Source: JBAVVD01 sp049697115 (GTDB lineage Bacteria > Acidobacteriota > Aminicenantia > Aminicenantales > UBA4085). Taken from it: a DNA stretch of 64,000 nt. Where the stretch lies: assembly GCA_049697115.1 (NCBI GenBank), contig JBAVVD010000021.1:124001-188000 (forward strand). The letters are read 5' to 3'. The position numbers and the translations under genes were made by a program. Positions 8,698 to 17,242 of the stretch are shown here, piece by piece (the stretch's first letter is position 1; each line of letters begins with the position of its first letter). Below the pieces are notes generated by a model. That model was not told the origin of the DNA. It saw nothing but the letters and a program-made list of their open reading frames with translations, and ran no database searches.

Positions 8698-9354
8698 TTA
8701 TTTCACTAAAAGGTATCTTTGCTGGATTTTCTCCTCATTGAAGATCTCGCGGAAGAATTTCAATTTAATTGTTTTCATAAGGTCATAAATCGCAAAATGC
8801 GCAGGATGCTTAATGTTTGGATTATGAACGGTTTCCTGGTAGTCCTTTTGGAGGAGTGTTTCTCCGGTTGCGGCATTGACCAGGCGGAGGCTGAGCTTGA
8901 GAGAACAGGTCTTCTGCTCCGCCCAGCTTTTTTCTGGAGCGAAAGGGCCGTCGATTTCCCCTTTGGTCTTTTTTACGAGGGCTTTACGGATCTCTTGAGA
9001 GAATTCCGCCTTCCCAGTCAGAAAAAGAGCGGCCTTTGAATCCGGCGAGAGCTGTCGCCAGAATTCCTGGTTTCTGAGCGACTCTTCTTTTTCCCAGGAA
9101 ATGGTTTTTAAAGTTATAATTCCTTTGAATTTATGACGGAATTCTTCTGCAAAATAATTTGTCAATACCTGATTCAGATCAAAGTCCTCGGCCTCTTTTT
9201 CCAGATGAAAATTCGTCACGATGATTTCTTTAAACGGTCCGAGATCGACGGCAGGCGCCCGAGGAATTTCCAGCTTCAGTTTAAGAAAATCGTTTGAAGT
9301 GCAGGATATGAAAATAAAAAACAGGAGAAAAACCAGATAGTTACTTTTCTTCAT
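8698..9354 (-). CDS. Lipoprotein of unknown function
   Basis: 218 aa. The N-terminal MKKSNYLVFLLFFIFISC is a lipoprotein signal with a FISC lipobox. The remainder has features of periplasmic lipoproteins that compute a two-layer alpha/beta fold: IIVTNFHL, AALFLTGKAEF and the phrase LRLVNAATGETLLQKDY, which recalls LpoB/CsgG-like or ABC-auxiliary lipoproteins. I do not recognise a specific family. It lies between the TPR lipoprotein (14-bp overlap) and the protease-barrel gene (10-bp gap), so it probably belongs to the same envelope operon. Confidence 0.6.
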   Translation of the reverse strand: MKKSNYLVFLLFFIFISCTSNDFLKLKLEIPRAPAVDLGPFKEIIVTNFHLEKEAEDFDLNQVLTNYFAEEFRHKFKGIITLKTISWEKEESLRNQEFWRQLSPDSKAALFLTGKAEFSQEIRKALVKKTKGEIDGPFAPEKSWAEQKTCSLKLSLRLVNAATGETLLQKDYQETVHNPNIKHPAHFAIYDLMKTIKLKFFREIFNEEKIQQRYLLVK

Positions 9355-9700
9355 TGGATTCTTTTTTCGCGGGATTCAAATTTTCTTTACAATTCTGGTA
9401 ATTCATCTTTACGTGAGAATTCTCTGGGGAAAGCTCGAGGGCCCGCTCATATTCCTGAAGGGCTTCCTTGAATAGCCCTTTAGTCTCATAGGCGACAGCG
9501 AGGTTGTTGTGAGCGACGACAGAATTCGGGTTTAAAGCCAAAGCCTTTTTCCATCGAAAAATGGCTTCATTCCAGAGACCTTTCTCTGAGGCCCAGAGGC
9601 CCAATTTTATCTGGTCGTCTACAGGGGAAGAAGCGCAGCTGATAAAGAAAAGAGCTAGATAGATGAGAGCGAGGAAAATCAAAATGAGATTTTTTTTCAT
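9341..9700 (-). CDS. TPR-repeat lipoprotein
   Basis: About 119 aa from MKKNLILIF (ATG at 9700); an upstream in-frame ATG at 9745 would put 15 polar residues before the signal and is less likely. The signal ends with a FISC lipobox. Two to three tetratricopeptide repeats follow (GLWNEAIFRWKKALALNPNS, then AHNNLAVAYETKGLFKEAL and YERALELSPEN). TPR lipoproteins act as protein-interaction scaffolds in the periplasm. First gene of the leftward operon with the unknown lipoprotein and the protease-barrel protein; it overlaps the next gene by 14 bp. Confidence 0.75.
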   Translation of the reverse strand: MKKNLILIFLALIYLALFFISCASSPVDDQIKLGLWASEKGLWNEAIFRWKKALALNPNSVVAHNNLAVAYETKGLFKEALQEYERALELSPENSHVKMNYQNCKENLNPAKKESNEEK

Positions 9701-9874
9701 CGGATACGCCGTTTCAAAATTACTTCTTTTTCCCAAATTCGTCAAGCGAAGCTATCCACAGCAAAATATATGCCAAAGAGGCCTGTCAGAGATGCTCATG
9801 TTCTTCCATCTCGAACACATGAATGAAGTTCGGGGGATTTCAGCGTTCGATCAATTCTGGGAGGAAACCCAGGG

Positions 9875-9903
9875 TTGTCAGCGGGAGGGGACAACTGTAT
9901 AAT
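9875..9903 (+). promoter_or_regulatory. Sigma70 promoter for folD
   Basis: TTGTCA (9875-9880) and a perfect TATAAT (9898-9903) are separated by 17 bp, ending 30 bp before the folD start codon. This is one of the strongest promoters in the window by sequence. Confidence 0.75.
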
Positions 9904-9933
9904 GGCCTGCAGGAGAGAAAGGAGGAGAAAAAT

Positions 9934-10851
9934 ATGGGGATTTGGCTTGAAGGAAAACGCCTGGCAGATAAGATCAAAGAAGAAGTTCGCGAGGAAGTCG
10001 CATTTTATAAAAACGCGAAAAATGCCGTTCCCGGACTTGTAGGGATATTGGTCGGAGAGAACAGATCCTCCCAGGTGTATCTGAGGGGAAAAGAGAGAAC
10101 CAGTCAGGAGGTAGAGATTTCTTCCCGAATTCTTGCCTTTCCTGCTGATACAAGCACATCTTTCTTAACAGCCAGGATCGAAGAATTGAACCAGGACAAC
10201 GATGTGGATGGAATCCTTGTTCAATTGCCCCTGCCTTCAGGCTTGAACGCTCAGGAGATCATCGCCACCATCCGGCCGGAGAAAGATGTGGACGGATTTC
10301 ATCCTTACAACCTCGGGAATTTATTGATGAATCAGGAAGGCTTGAAACCCTGTACACCGTCCGGAGTTATGGAGCTGCTGAAGTTCAATCAAATCGGGAT
10401 TGAAGGGAAGGAAGTCGTCATCATCGGCCGGAGCCTGATCGTGGGAAAGCCATTGGCGGCGATGATGACCAACGCGCATGGAACGGTCACCATCTGCCAT
10501 AGCAAGACGAAAGATTTGCCGCAGGTCGCCTCACGGGCGGACATCCTGGTGGCGGCCATGGGACGGGCCGCATTTGTCCAGCCTGAATTTGTGAAGCCTG
10601 GAGCGACAGTCATTGACGTGGGCATAAATTCTCTTGCCGACAAGGAGAAGGTTGAAGAGCTTTTTGGCCAAGACCCAAAAAGAGAAAAGGACATTCGTGA
10701 AAAAGGGTACACGATTGTCGGAGATGTCCACCCGCGAGCGATTGAAAGAGCCGCGTTTATGACGCCTGTGCCCGGGGGAGTAGGCCTGTTGACAAGGGCC
10801 ATGCTGATGAAGAATACGCTTCAGGCCTTTAAAAGGAGAAGAAATTTTTGA
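9934..10851 (+). CDS. folD: Bifunctional methylenetetrahydrofolate dehydrogenase / methenyltetrahydrofolate cyclohydrolase
   Basis: 305 aa from ATG 9934, preceded by AAAGGAGGAG. It interconverts 5,10-methylene-THF and 10-formyl-THF in the cytoplasm with NADP+. Visible motifs: VGENRSSQVYLRGKER (catalytic Tyr/Lys region), DGILVQLPLPSG, the PEKDVDGFHPYNLGNL signature, KPCTPSGVMELL, the nucleotide-binding VVIIGRSLIVGKPLA and PVPGGVGLLTRAML near the end. An in-frame extension to 9823 lacks a ribosome site and would span the promoter. It stands alone behind its own promoter. Confidence 0.97.
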   Translation: MGIWLEGKRLADKIKEEVREEVAFYKNAKNAVPGLVGILVGENRSSQVYLRGKERTSQEVEISSRILAFPADTSTSFLTARIEELNQDNDVDGILVQLPLPSGLNAQEIIATIRPEKDVDGFHPYNLGNLLMNQEGLKPCTPSGVMELLKFNQIGIEGKEVVIIGRSLIVGKPLAAMMTNAHGTVTICHSKTKDLPQVASRADILVAAMGRAAFVQPEFVKPGATVIDVGINSLADKEKVEELFGQDPKREKDIREKGYTIVGDVHPRAIERAAFMTPVPGGVGLLTRAMLMKNTLQAFKRRRNF

Positions 10852-11065
10852 CCAAGAGTTCCCGAATTATTAATGGTTGGCCGTGGCTCATCTCTATTTT
10901 CCAACGGAAATTTCGGGAACGACCCAAATTTACCGATCGGATGCTGGAATTCCGCTAACTTCATTCATGAGATTGAGATGAAAGGAACGCACGCATCGTC
11001 CGATGGGGGACCGTCCGGACCTCATCTTCATGTTCTATCGGCAAATCTGGAGAACGAGAGAGAAG

Positions 11066-11094
11066 TTGCGAAGAGCCCTTTTTTATGCTATAAA
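11066..11094 (+). promoter_or_regulatory. Sigma70 promoter for rpmB
   Basis: TTGCGA (11066-11071) and TATAAA (11089-11094) with a 17-bp spacer, 25 bp before the rpmB ATG. The preceding 10852-11060 stretch has an inverted pair (GTTCCCGAA near 10858, TTCGGGAAC near 10911) but no convincing gene. Confidence 0.55.
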
Positions 11095-11119
11095 ATAGGC
11101 CTTTAGAGAGAGAAAAGAA

Positions 11120-11311
11120 ATGCCAAAAGTGTGTGAAATCTGTAGAAAGGGCCTTCTATTTGGGCACAGTATTAGCCATTCCCATAAGGCCTCCCCCAAA
11201 AAATGGAAGCCAAACCTTCAGCACGTGAAGGCACGAACCCCTTCTGGCGTGAAGAAGATTTGGGTTTGTACAAGATGCCTCCGTTCCGGAAAGGTCATCA
11301 AAGCGTTATAA
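11120..11311 (+). CDS. rpmB: Large ribosomal subunit protein bL28
   Basis: 63 aa. Part of the 50S ribosomal subunit. The sequence has the bL28 start (MPKVCEICRKG), the GHSISHSH region, and two CxxC pairs (CEIC and CTRC) that form the zinc-binding variant of L28. Length is typical. It has its own promoter and converges on relA/spoT with only 7 bp between the stop codons. Confidence 0.96.
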   Translation: MPKVCEICRKGLLFGHSISHSHKASPKKWKPNLQHVKARTPSGVKKIWVCTRCLRSGKVIKAL

Positions 11312-11318
11312 CCTTCCA

Positions 11319-13472
11319 CTAATATCTGGCTACAGAATAAATTTCTTTGATGATCGAAATATCTTTAATAATGGACTCGAGATGGTTCATGTCTCGGATG
11401 AGCAAATCCAGTTTGATTTGAGCCTTTTTATCGGCAGAGGTCGTCACTTCGGCTCTTCTAATATTTCCTCCTCTCTGAGAAATGGCCGTGGTCACTTGGG
11501 CCAGAACGCCTGGTGAATCCGCGGCATGAATCATTAAGCGTCCTTTATAGGATTTCTGGGAAAGGCTTCCCCAGGTGACCTCGACCATGCGCTCACTGTC
11601 CAAAATTTCTTTGGTGATGAATGGACAGCTCCTCGAATGAACGGTAATCCCCTTCCCTGAAGTGATATAGCCGATGACCGGCTCTCCTTTGATTGGAGAA
11701 CAACATTTGGCAAGGTGGACAAGCTCCTCCTCTCCGTCTTTGACCTGAATCTCGCTGGCTGGCCGTTTGGTCACTCGGGCCACGAATTTGTGGAGAAAGG
11801 CTTCTTTTTCGCTCTTCTCTGTTCCAGAGGGAAAAAACTTTTCCATCCACTTTTTATTCGCGATAATTTTTCCTAAACCGATAAGGCCGTAAAACTCATC
11901 GATATCCCGAATTCTGAAACTTGTAATTTCCGCAACGCGCTTCAGTAAAGTTTCTTCTTTGAGAAGGCCGGAGGGGAGGGTGTATTTTTTTCTTTCTTTT
12001 TCCCACAATTTTTTCCCCAGGACAATGCTCTTCCTTTTCGCCTGCAAGTTCAGCCAACGTTTGATGTGGTGGCGGGCGCTAGAGGTGAAGGCAATATTTA
12101 GCCAGCTTCGATTGGGCGTTTTTTCGGGGGAAGTAATAATTTCCACAATATCGCCCGTTTTCAAGAGAGTTTTCAAGGGAGAGGAGTTGCCGTTTATTTT
12201 AGCCCCGGCGCTGTGAAGGCCGATTTCCGTGTGGATTTTAAAAGCGAAGTCCAAGGCCGAAGCCCCCATGGGTAGAGAAATGACCTTTCCTTTGGGAGAG
12301 AACACGTAGACTTCTTCGGGAACAAGGTCGATTTTAATGTTCTTCAAGAATTCCATCGGGTCTTTCTGTTCCTTGTAAAGCTCGACGATTTCCCGCAGCC
12401 ACAGGAGCCTTTTGTCCTCTTTCATCAGAGCCTGGGGCTCATCTTCTTTATATCTCCAGTGGGAGGCGATCCCGTTTTCTGCAATGTTATTCATTTCTTT
12501 TGTGCGAATCTGAATTTCAAAACTTTGTTTGTCTTCAGTGATGATCGTTGTGTGCAGAGCTTGGTAGAGGTTGGGCTTGGGCATGGCAATGAAGTCCCGG
12601 AATCGGTAGGGAATGGGAGGCCACCTTTGGTGGAGAATACCGAGTGCCGCATAGCAGTTCTTAACCGAGTCCGTGATAATGCGCAGGGCCATAAAGTCAT
12701 AAACCTGACTGAAGTCAATGTGCTGGGCTTTCATTTTCATGTGGATGCTGTACAGTCTTTTAATCCGGTAATAGATTTCAGCGGGGATGTGATTTTCTTT
12801 CATTAAATGTTCCAGTATCTTTTTAAACTTCTTGAGCTCGAATTCCGCTTTTTTCCGCAGGGGTTCAACCAGAGAAGCAACCCGGAAATATTCCTCGGGT
12901 TCCACATAGCGAAAAGCAAAGTCCTCCAGTTCGGCCTTGATTCTTCCCATGCCCAGTCGGTTGGCGATCGGGGCATAGATTTCCAGAGTTTCTCTGGCGA
13001 TTTGCATTTGTTTTTCTTCGGATAAGAATTTCAGGGTTTTCAGATTGTGCAACCGATCGGCCAATTTGATAAAGATAACCCGCAGGTCATCGGTCATGGC
13101 CAGGATAATTTTTCTGATGGTCTCGGCCCGCCGGACTTCCGGAGAGACGGCCTGGACGCGGCTGATTTTAGTCACTCCTTCGACTAGGGCGGCGATGTCT
13201 TTCCCGAATTCATCTTTAAGCTCAGAAGCGGTCACATCTGTATCTTCAAGGACATCATGAAGCAGGCCGGCCACCAGGGCTGTCTTATCCATGTTCAAAT
13301 CGGCGAGCATTTTTGTGACTTCCAGCGGATGGCTGAGGTACGGCTCTCCGGACCGCCGGATTTGCCCTTTATGCGCCCGAGCGGAGAATACATAGGCTTT
13401 CTTGAGAAGAGTGATATCCTTTTCGGCGTAATTTGAGGATAATTTTTCCAGAATATCGTCAAATCGAATCAT
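11319..13472 (-). CDS. RelA/SpoT-family bifunctional (p)ppGpp synthetase/hydrolase
   Basis: 717 aa, the usual long RSH length. Order: HD hydrolase domain (KGQIRRSGEPYLSHPLEVT, then LLHDVLEDTDVT), synthetase domain (YDFMALRII, RDFIAMPKPNLYQALHT), TGS domain (EEVYVFSPKGKVISLPMGAS), zinc-finger-like region (LAKCCSPIKGEPVIGYI) and C-terminal ACT domain. The intact HD motif suggests hydrolase activity as well as synthesis. The synthetase loop reads PNLYQALHT where most homologues have PNGYQSLHT. Single RSH in the window; it regulates the stringent response in the cytoplasm. Confidence 0.94.
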   Translation of the reverse strand: MIRFDDILEKLSSNYAEKDITLLKKAYVFSARAHKGQIRRSGEPYLSHPLEVTKMLADLNMDKTALVAGLLHDVLEDTDVTASELKDEFGKDIAALVEGVTKISRVQAVSPEVRRAETIRKIILAMTDDLRVIFIKLADRLHNLKTLKFLSEEKQMQIARETLEIYAPIANRLGMGRIKAELEDFAFRYVEPEEYFRVASLVEPLRKKAEFELKKFKKILEHLMKENHIPAEIYYRIKRLYSIHMKMKAQHIDFSQVYDFMALRIITDSVKNCYAALGILHQRWPPIPYRFRDFIAMPKPNLYQALHTTIITEDKQSFEIQIRTKEMNNIAENGIASHWRYKEDEPQALMKEDKRLLWLREIVELYKEQKDPMEFLKNIKIDLVPEEVYVFSPKGKVISLPMGASALDFAFKIHTEIGLHSAGAKINGNSSPLKTLLKTGDIVEIITSPEKTPNRSWLNIAFTSSARHHIKRWLNLQAKRKSIVLGKKLWEKERKKYTLPSGLLKEETLLKRVAEITSFRIRDIDEFYGLIGLGKIIANKKWMEKFFPSGTEKSEKEAFLHKFVARVTKRPASEIQVKDGEEELVHLAKCCSPIKGEPVIGYITSGKGITVHSRSCPFITKEILDSERMVEVTWGSLSQKSYKGRLMIHAADSPGVLAQVTTAISQRGGNIRRAEVTTSADKKAQIKLDLLIRDMNHLESIIKDISIIKEIYSVARY

Positions 13473-13508
13473 TGAACTGACGTTGCCTTATTTTGAAATG
13501 GATTCCTA

Positions 13509-14102
13509 TCATTCGGAAACGGCATCCATTTTTTTTTCTTCATCAAGAATCCAGTGGACGGCTTCGAGCACGTTCTGGGCGATATAAGAAGGCCGGACTT
13601 GTAATTCCTCCAGCTTCTGCCGGGCTTCCTGGCCATAGCCAGTTAGAACGAGAATTGGAGAAGCCTGGATGTTGATCCCAAAAAGGATGTCTTCCACCTT
13701 GTCCCCGATCACGTATGATCTTTTAAGGTCAATCTGGAGGTCAGTGGCGGCTCGAATAGCCATTCCTATCTCTGGTTTTCGGCAGATACAATCTTTCCGA
13801 TAGCGGGGAGACGAAGAGAGCGCGTAATGGGGACAGAAATAAATTCCATCAAAGAAGACGTTCTGGGCCGCAAAAGAAACACGCAGTTTTTGGTGAATAT
13901 CAGAAAGGTTCTTTTCGGTCAGCAGCCCGCGCCCGATACCAGACTGGTTGGTGACGATAACTGCCAATAGGCCGGCCTCTTTGGCTTTCCGGACGGCCTC
14001 ATAGCTGAAGGAATAGATTCGAATTTGATCGAAGCTTTTCGGATATCCGACGTCGTCGTTTAACGTCCCGTCTCTGTCGAAGAAGACAGCCCTTTTTTTC
14101 AT
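13509..14102 (-). CDS. gmhB: D-glycero-D-manno-heptose 1,7-bisphosphate phosphatase (GmhB-type HAD)
   Basis: 197 aa HAD phosphatase. The nucleophile motif is DRDGTLN near residue 9, followed by VTNQSGIGRG (motif II). A zinc-binding loop reads CPHYALSSSPRYRKDCICRKPE in outline (C-P-H and C-x-C), diagnostic of GmhB/HisB-N proteins. VIGDKVEDI supplies the Mg-binding motif. GmhB makes heptose 1-phosphate for LPS core precursors. It overlaps the heptosyltransferase gene upstream by four bases, supporting LPS rather than histidine synthesis. Confidence 0.88.
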   Translation of the reverse strand: MKKRAVFFDRDGTLNDDVGYPKSFDQIRIYSFSYEAVRKAKEAGLLAVIVTNQSGIGRGLLTEKNLSDIHQKLRVSFAAQNVFFDGIYFCPHYALSSSPRYRKDCICRKPEIGMAIRAATDLQIDLKRSYVIGDKVEDILFGINIQASPILVLTGYGQEARQKLEELQVRPSYIAQNVLEAVHWILDEEKKMDAVSE

Positions 14103-15106
14103 CCTAAAAATTTTCGGCTCACATCATAGACTTCTTCAGAAGAAATGCCCATCATGCACCTGTGGTCATAGGGACAATCTCTATAGCGGCAAGGCGAGCA
14201 GGCGGTTTCCTTTTGGATAACGACAGCCGGCTGGTGGAAAGGGCCTGTGATTCGGGGATTCGTGGGGCCAAATATAGCCACGACAGGAGTTCTCAGCGCA
14301 TTCGCTATGTGCACTGGACCCGAGTCATTGGAAAGGAAGAGAGCGGACTGGCTGATGACTCCCAAAAGCTCGCGGAGGCTTGTCTTGCCCACAAGACTTT
14401 TCGGCAGGATTTTCATTTTGGAAATAATGGATTGAGTTAAGCCCATTTCCTCGGAGGAACCGATGAAAAGAGGTTCCGCATTTCTTTTTTCTTGAAGGAG
14501 AGCGGCGATCTCAGCGAACTTAAACGGAGGCCATCTTTTGGCGGATCCATAAGCGGCGCCAGGATTGAGGATGACGAGAGGTTTCTTTAAATCACAGCCA
14601 AGGGCGGCGAGCTTTTGTCGGGCCGCCTCTTTTTCCTCTGCGGAAACAGATATTTTTATCTCTGGAGACACCGTTGGGAGACCCAGCCCCTTCAGCAGGT
14701 TGAGATAGTAATGGACTTGATGGAGGCTGTTTTCTTGGCTTTGGCGGGGCACGCTTTTTGTCAGGAAAAGGCGGCGTCCATCACTGGAATAACCCCAGCG
14801 CTCGGGAATTTTCGCCAGATAAAAAAGAAGCGCTGAGGAGAAAGAGTTCGGAAGGAGCAGGCCGGCATCAAAGCCGAACGTTTTCAGTCTCTCGGAAGTA
14901 TCCTTCAAGAGTTTGATATTATTGGTCTCAGACAGAGGGATGACGCTGGCATTGAAATCGTTGGGAGTGAACAGGTCTTTGGCCCATTCTCTGCCGGCCA
15001 GCCAGATCTGAGCCTGCGGGAAACCTTTCTTCAGGCTTTCAATGGCCGGCAGCGAAAGCACCGCATCGCCGATCCAATTGGGAACCCGTATGATGACCTT
15101 CATTAA
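14099..15106 (-). CDS. waaF: ADP-heptose:LPS heptosyltransferase (WaaF type, GT9)
   Basis: 335 aa from MKVIIRVPNWIGDAVLSLPA. GT9 features: N-terminal RVPNWIGDAVLSLPAIESLK, VILNPGAAYGSAKRWP with the conserved K-R-W, LFLSNDSGPVHIANAL for ADP-heptose binding, and a C-terminal cysteine-rich piece (CSPCRYRDCPYDHRCM) typical of heptosyltransferase II. It adds heptose to the LPS inner core at the cytoplasmic face. A start 11 codons upstream is in frame but the family begins at this methionine. Overlaps gmhB by four bases. Confidence 0.92.
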   Translation of the reverse strand, partial: LMKVIIRVPNWIGDAVLSLPAIESLKKGFPQAQIWLAGREWAKDLFTPNDFNASVIPLSETNNIKLLKDTSERLKTFGFDAGLLLPNSFSSALLFYLAKIPERWGYSSDGRRLFLTKSVPRQSQENSLHQVHYYLNLLKGLGLPTVSPEIKISVSAEEKEAARQKLAALGCDLKKPLVILNPGAAYGSAKRWPPFKFAEIAALLQEKRNAEPLFIGSSEEMGLTQSIISKMKILPKSLVGKTSLRELLGVISQSALFLSNDSGPVHIANALRTPVVAIFGPTNPRITGPFHQPAVVIQKETACSPCRYRDCPYDHRCMMGISSEEVYDVSRKFLG

Positions 15107-15184
15107 AAATATTTTATTCTCTGAAGCAAGCCTTGTCAAAGTAGAAGAAAACTTCCAAATTTGGCGATCGGATTGAAAGAGGGG

Positions 15185-15451
15185 TCAGTCGGAAGAGGGC
15201 GGAGAATCGGATTTAAATGCAGTTTGTTTTTCTTTTGGTTCTTTGCGCACGTCTTCTTTGGCCGGCTTTTCTTTCTTTACATAATCGGTGATATAAAAGC
15301 CGCTGCCTTTGAATTGGAGAGCTGAAGGTGAGAGGATCTTTTCCAGAGGACCGCCGCACTGAGGGCATTTTTCTCTCGGGCGGTCACTGATTTTCTGCAT
15401 AACTTCCAGCCGGGCTTTACATTTTTTACACTTGTATTCATAGAGGGGCAT
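15185..15451 (-). CDS. FmdB-family zinc-ribbon protein
   Basis: 88 aa. MPLYEYKCKKCKARLEVMQK with two CxxC pairs (CKKC and CPQC) gives the FmdB regulatory-domain zinc ribbon; LSPSALQFKGSGFYITDY is the conserved continuation of this family. The tail is charged and low complexity (KPAKEDVRKEPKEKQ). Function unproven; FmdB was named from a formamidase regulator but the family is widespread. It has a strong minus-strand promoter just upstream, next to repeat copy A. Confidence 0.85.
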   Translation of the reverse strand: MPLYEYKCKKCKARLEVMQKISDRPREKCPQCGGPLEKILSPSALQFKGSGFYITDYVKKEKPAKEDVRKEPKEKQTAFKSDSPPSSD

Positions 15452-15474
15452 TTTAATCTCTCTAATAAACCGTA

Positions 15475-15502
15475 ATTATAACACAGAATTGAGGTAAATC
15501 AA
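15475..15502 (-). promoter_or_regulatory. Sigma70 promoter for the FmdB-family gene
   Basis: On the minus strand, TTGATT (15502-15497) and a perfect TATAAT (15480-15475) with a 16-bp spacer, 24 bp before the start codon. Its -35 box lies 17 bp from the end of repeat copy A. Confidence 0.65.
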
Positions 15503-15519
15503 TATTTTTCCGAGGCCTT

Positions 15520-15733
15520 GGTAGCATTTCTATTTCTGTGATGGGGGCGATCGTCGAGGGAGGGTGGCACGGCGGAGGGGCTCCCCGTCCGCCCGGAGCC
15601 TTACGGCCCTTCGATCATTCCTTATCTTGCCATTCTCCAGGAGCGGAGGTGAGGATGGACGGGGGGAGCCGTGACAGGACCCTATCCCAAATCTGGGTCA
15701 TCTGTGTGTTCTCGACCAAATCCAAACTGCCCC
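15520..15733 (+). repeat. Interspersed GC-rich element, copy A
   Basis: Occupies most of the 357-bp gap between the FmdB and MEMO genes. Begins GGTAGCATTTCTATTTCTG, then the shared core: GGTGGCACGGCG (15563-15574), a GC-rich hairpin region, GTGAGGATGGACGGGG, and GTGACAGGACCC (15671-15682). It is nearly identical to copy B as far as about 15696. The distal end is less sure: the reverse complement of about 15711-15733 aligns imperfectly with the first arm, and the flanks CGAGGCCTT and CTCGGTCTT match in 6 of 9 positions, as for an old target-site duplication. Short reading frames here are by-products of GC content. Confidence 0.85.
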
Positions 15734-15808
15734 CTCGGTCTTTGCATACACAGAAATTGTCCGGCTTTCCTCTTTAATTTCTGTCGGCCGTTTTGGGAGA
15801 AGGAGGGA

Positions 15809-17242
15809 TTAATGGAAAACAAGGGCTTCAAAGATGTATATTTCCGCTCCTTTTTTCCAGGCATCTCCCTTCAATCCGGCCTTCAGGCAGGCATGGCGAA
15901 GGAACGTTTCTCTGGACCAGTGATTTTCGACGGCCACCTGGGGAAGGAGAACCCCGTTTTGGTCTCCCATGGATATCATAAGGCCGTGTCTTCCAACTTG
16001 GATGAGACGGGGATTGTCAATCTTTAATAATGGAGTGAGGATAGAAATTTCAATTTCTAAAGTCTTGAGCTCGTCCAGCGTAAGCGGAGGGAATCTGGGA
16101 TCCCTGCTTGAGGCATAGATAGCGGCCTGTATGACAGCTTGATAGAGTGGAAAAGCCGGACTGAGAAATCCGATGCAGCCCCTCAGGTTTCCCTGCTCTG
16201 TTAAAGTGACAAAGACTCCTTTTTCTGCCAGAAAATTTGGGGAATTTATTTCATACGCCAGGACGGTTTTTTCTTTGATATATTGAATTATGGCTTGTCG
16301 CGCAAGATGAAGCAGCTCCTTTTTTTCCTCCTGGGATAAAGACCATTGCGTCGCTGAAGGACCGGCGCAAATGGCGGCAGCCAGATATCCCACCACTTTT
16401 GTTTCCGGCCCTCCCCTTTTGGAGGAGTCTGCATAACTTAAAACTTCAACTCTGGGAGTCCCGATTTTTTGGGCATAAAGGAGAGCCGCGGCAACAGCGC
16501 CTCCCCCGCAAAGAATATTTTCACCCCTTTCGACCTTTCGGAGAAGGGTGTTGATGCTCAGCGATTGAATCAGGGAAATCGTATTCCTGTCGAGATGATT
16601 GGCACTTTCTCTGGATAAAAAATGGGACATGTCTGTGGAAGCAACGACCAGGATTTTTTTCTGAGGGAGAACGCCGGCAAGAGCATTGGCCAGCCGACGC
16701 ACGGTATGTTCAGAAGGAAAACCCATGACGATGGGAACGATTTTTGCCCGGGGAAGGACTTTTTGAATAAACGGGACTTGCACTTCTAATGAGTGTTCCT
16801 CTTCATGGGCCTGAGGAATGAAGGAGAAACCGGAAGCATTGGAAATATCGGAGGCCAGAGATTCATCAATTTTGGCAACTCCCAGAGGAGTTTCAAATCC
16901 TCCTTTCGGATAAATGGAACAGCCATCAAACCCGAAATAATGGGAAGGGCCGATGATGACAACCGTTTCAAAATCCTTCCCGAGAACCAGGCTGTAGGCC
17001 GAGGCCGCGACCGGCCCTGAGTAGACATATCCAGCGTGGGGAACGATAAGGGCAAAAATTTTATTCGGAGGAATAGGGTTGGTTTTCTCCGCTTGAAGAA
17101 AAGCATCAATTTGGGAGGAAAGACGCTCAGGATTCTGCTCATAGAATTTTCCTGCCCAGACGGGTTTCCTTGTCCCCTGGGCCCAGGAAAAGGAGACCGC
17201 CAGGAAAAATACCAAGAGACATACAGATTTTTTTTGGCTCAT
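15809..17242 (-). CDS. Secreted MEMO-AMMECR1 fusion protein (AmmeMemoRadiSam B+A type)
   Basis: 477 aa from ATG 17242, preceded by GAAGAGGA. A signal peptide (MSQKKSVCLLVFFLAVSFSWAQ, written here as two pieces: MSQKKSVCLL and VFFLAVSFSWAQ) is followed by a MEMO/class III dioxygenase-like domain (about 25-300) with VPHAGYVYSG (H69) and GPSHYFGFDG (H101), plus STDMSHF. An AMMECR1 domain (about 310-477) has LRGCIGFLSP. AmmeMemoRadiSam proteins are usually cytoplasmic and accompanied by a radical-SAM partner; here the signal peptide predicts export and no radical-SAM gene is nearby. The molecular function of the family is not established. Confidence 0.85.
   Translation of the reverse strand: MSQKKSVCLLVFFLAVSFSWAQGTRKPVWAGKFYEQNPERLSSQIDAFLQAEKTNPIPPNKIFALIVPHAGYVYSGPVAASAYSLVLGKDFETVVIIGPSHYFGFDGCSIYPKGGFETPLGVAKIDESLASDISNASGFSFIPQAHEEEHSLEVQVPFIQKVLPRAKIVPIVMGFPSEHTVRRLANALAGVLPQKKILVVASTDMSHFLSRESANHLDRNTISLIQSLSINTLLRKVERGENILCGGGAVAAALLYAQKIGTPRVEVLSYADSSKRGGPETKVVGYLAAAICAGPSATQWSLSQEEKKELLHLARQAIIQYIKEKTVLAYEINSPNFLAEKGVFVTLTEQGNLRGCIGFLSPAFPLYQAVIQAAIYASSRDPRFPPLTLDELKTLEIEISILTPLLKIDNPRLIQVGRHGLMISMGDQNGVLLPQVAVENHWSRETFLRHACLKAGLKGDAWKKGAEIYIFEALVFH

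Noticed and set aside
10960..11010. Possible eighth copy of the GC-rich core between folD and rpmB
   Set aside because: GAGGTCCGGACGG on the minus strand resembles one block of the core, but the other blocks and arms are missing.
10873..11106. 77-aa plus-strand reading frame after folD
   Set aside because: No ribosome site, no recognisable domains, it covers the rpmB promoter, and the composition looks random.
15538..15777. Short reading frames across the GC-rich repeats (also 17322-17564, 29276-29345, 40861-41120 and 63600-63810)
   Set aside because: They follow from GC-rich repeat sequence, appear in several frames and strands, and have no ribosome sites or conserved protein sequence.
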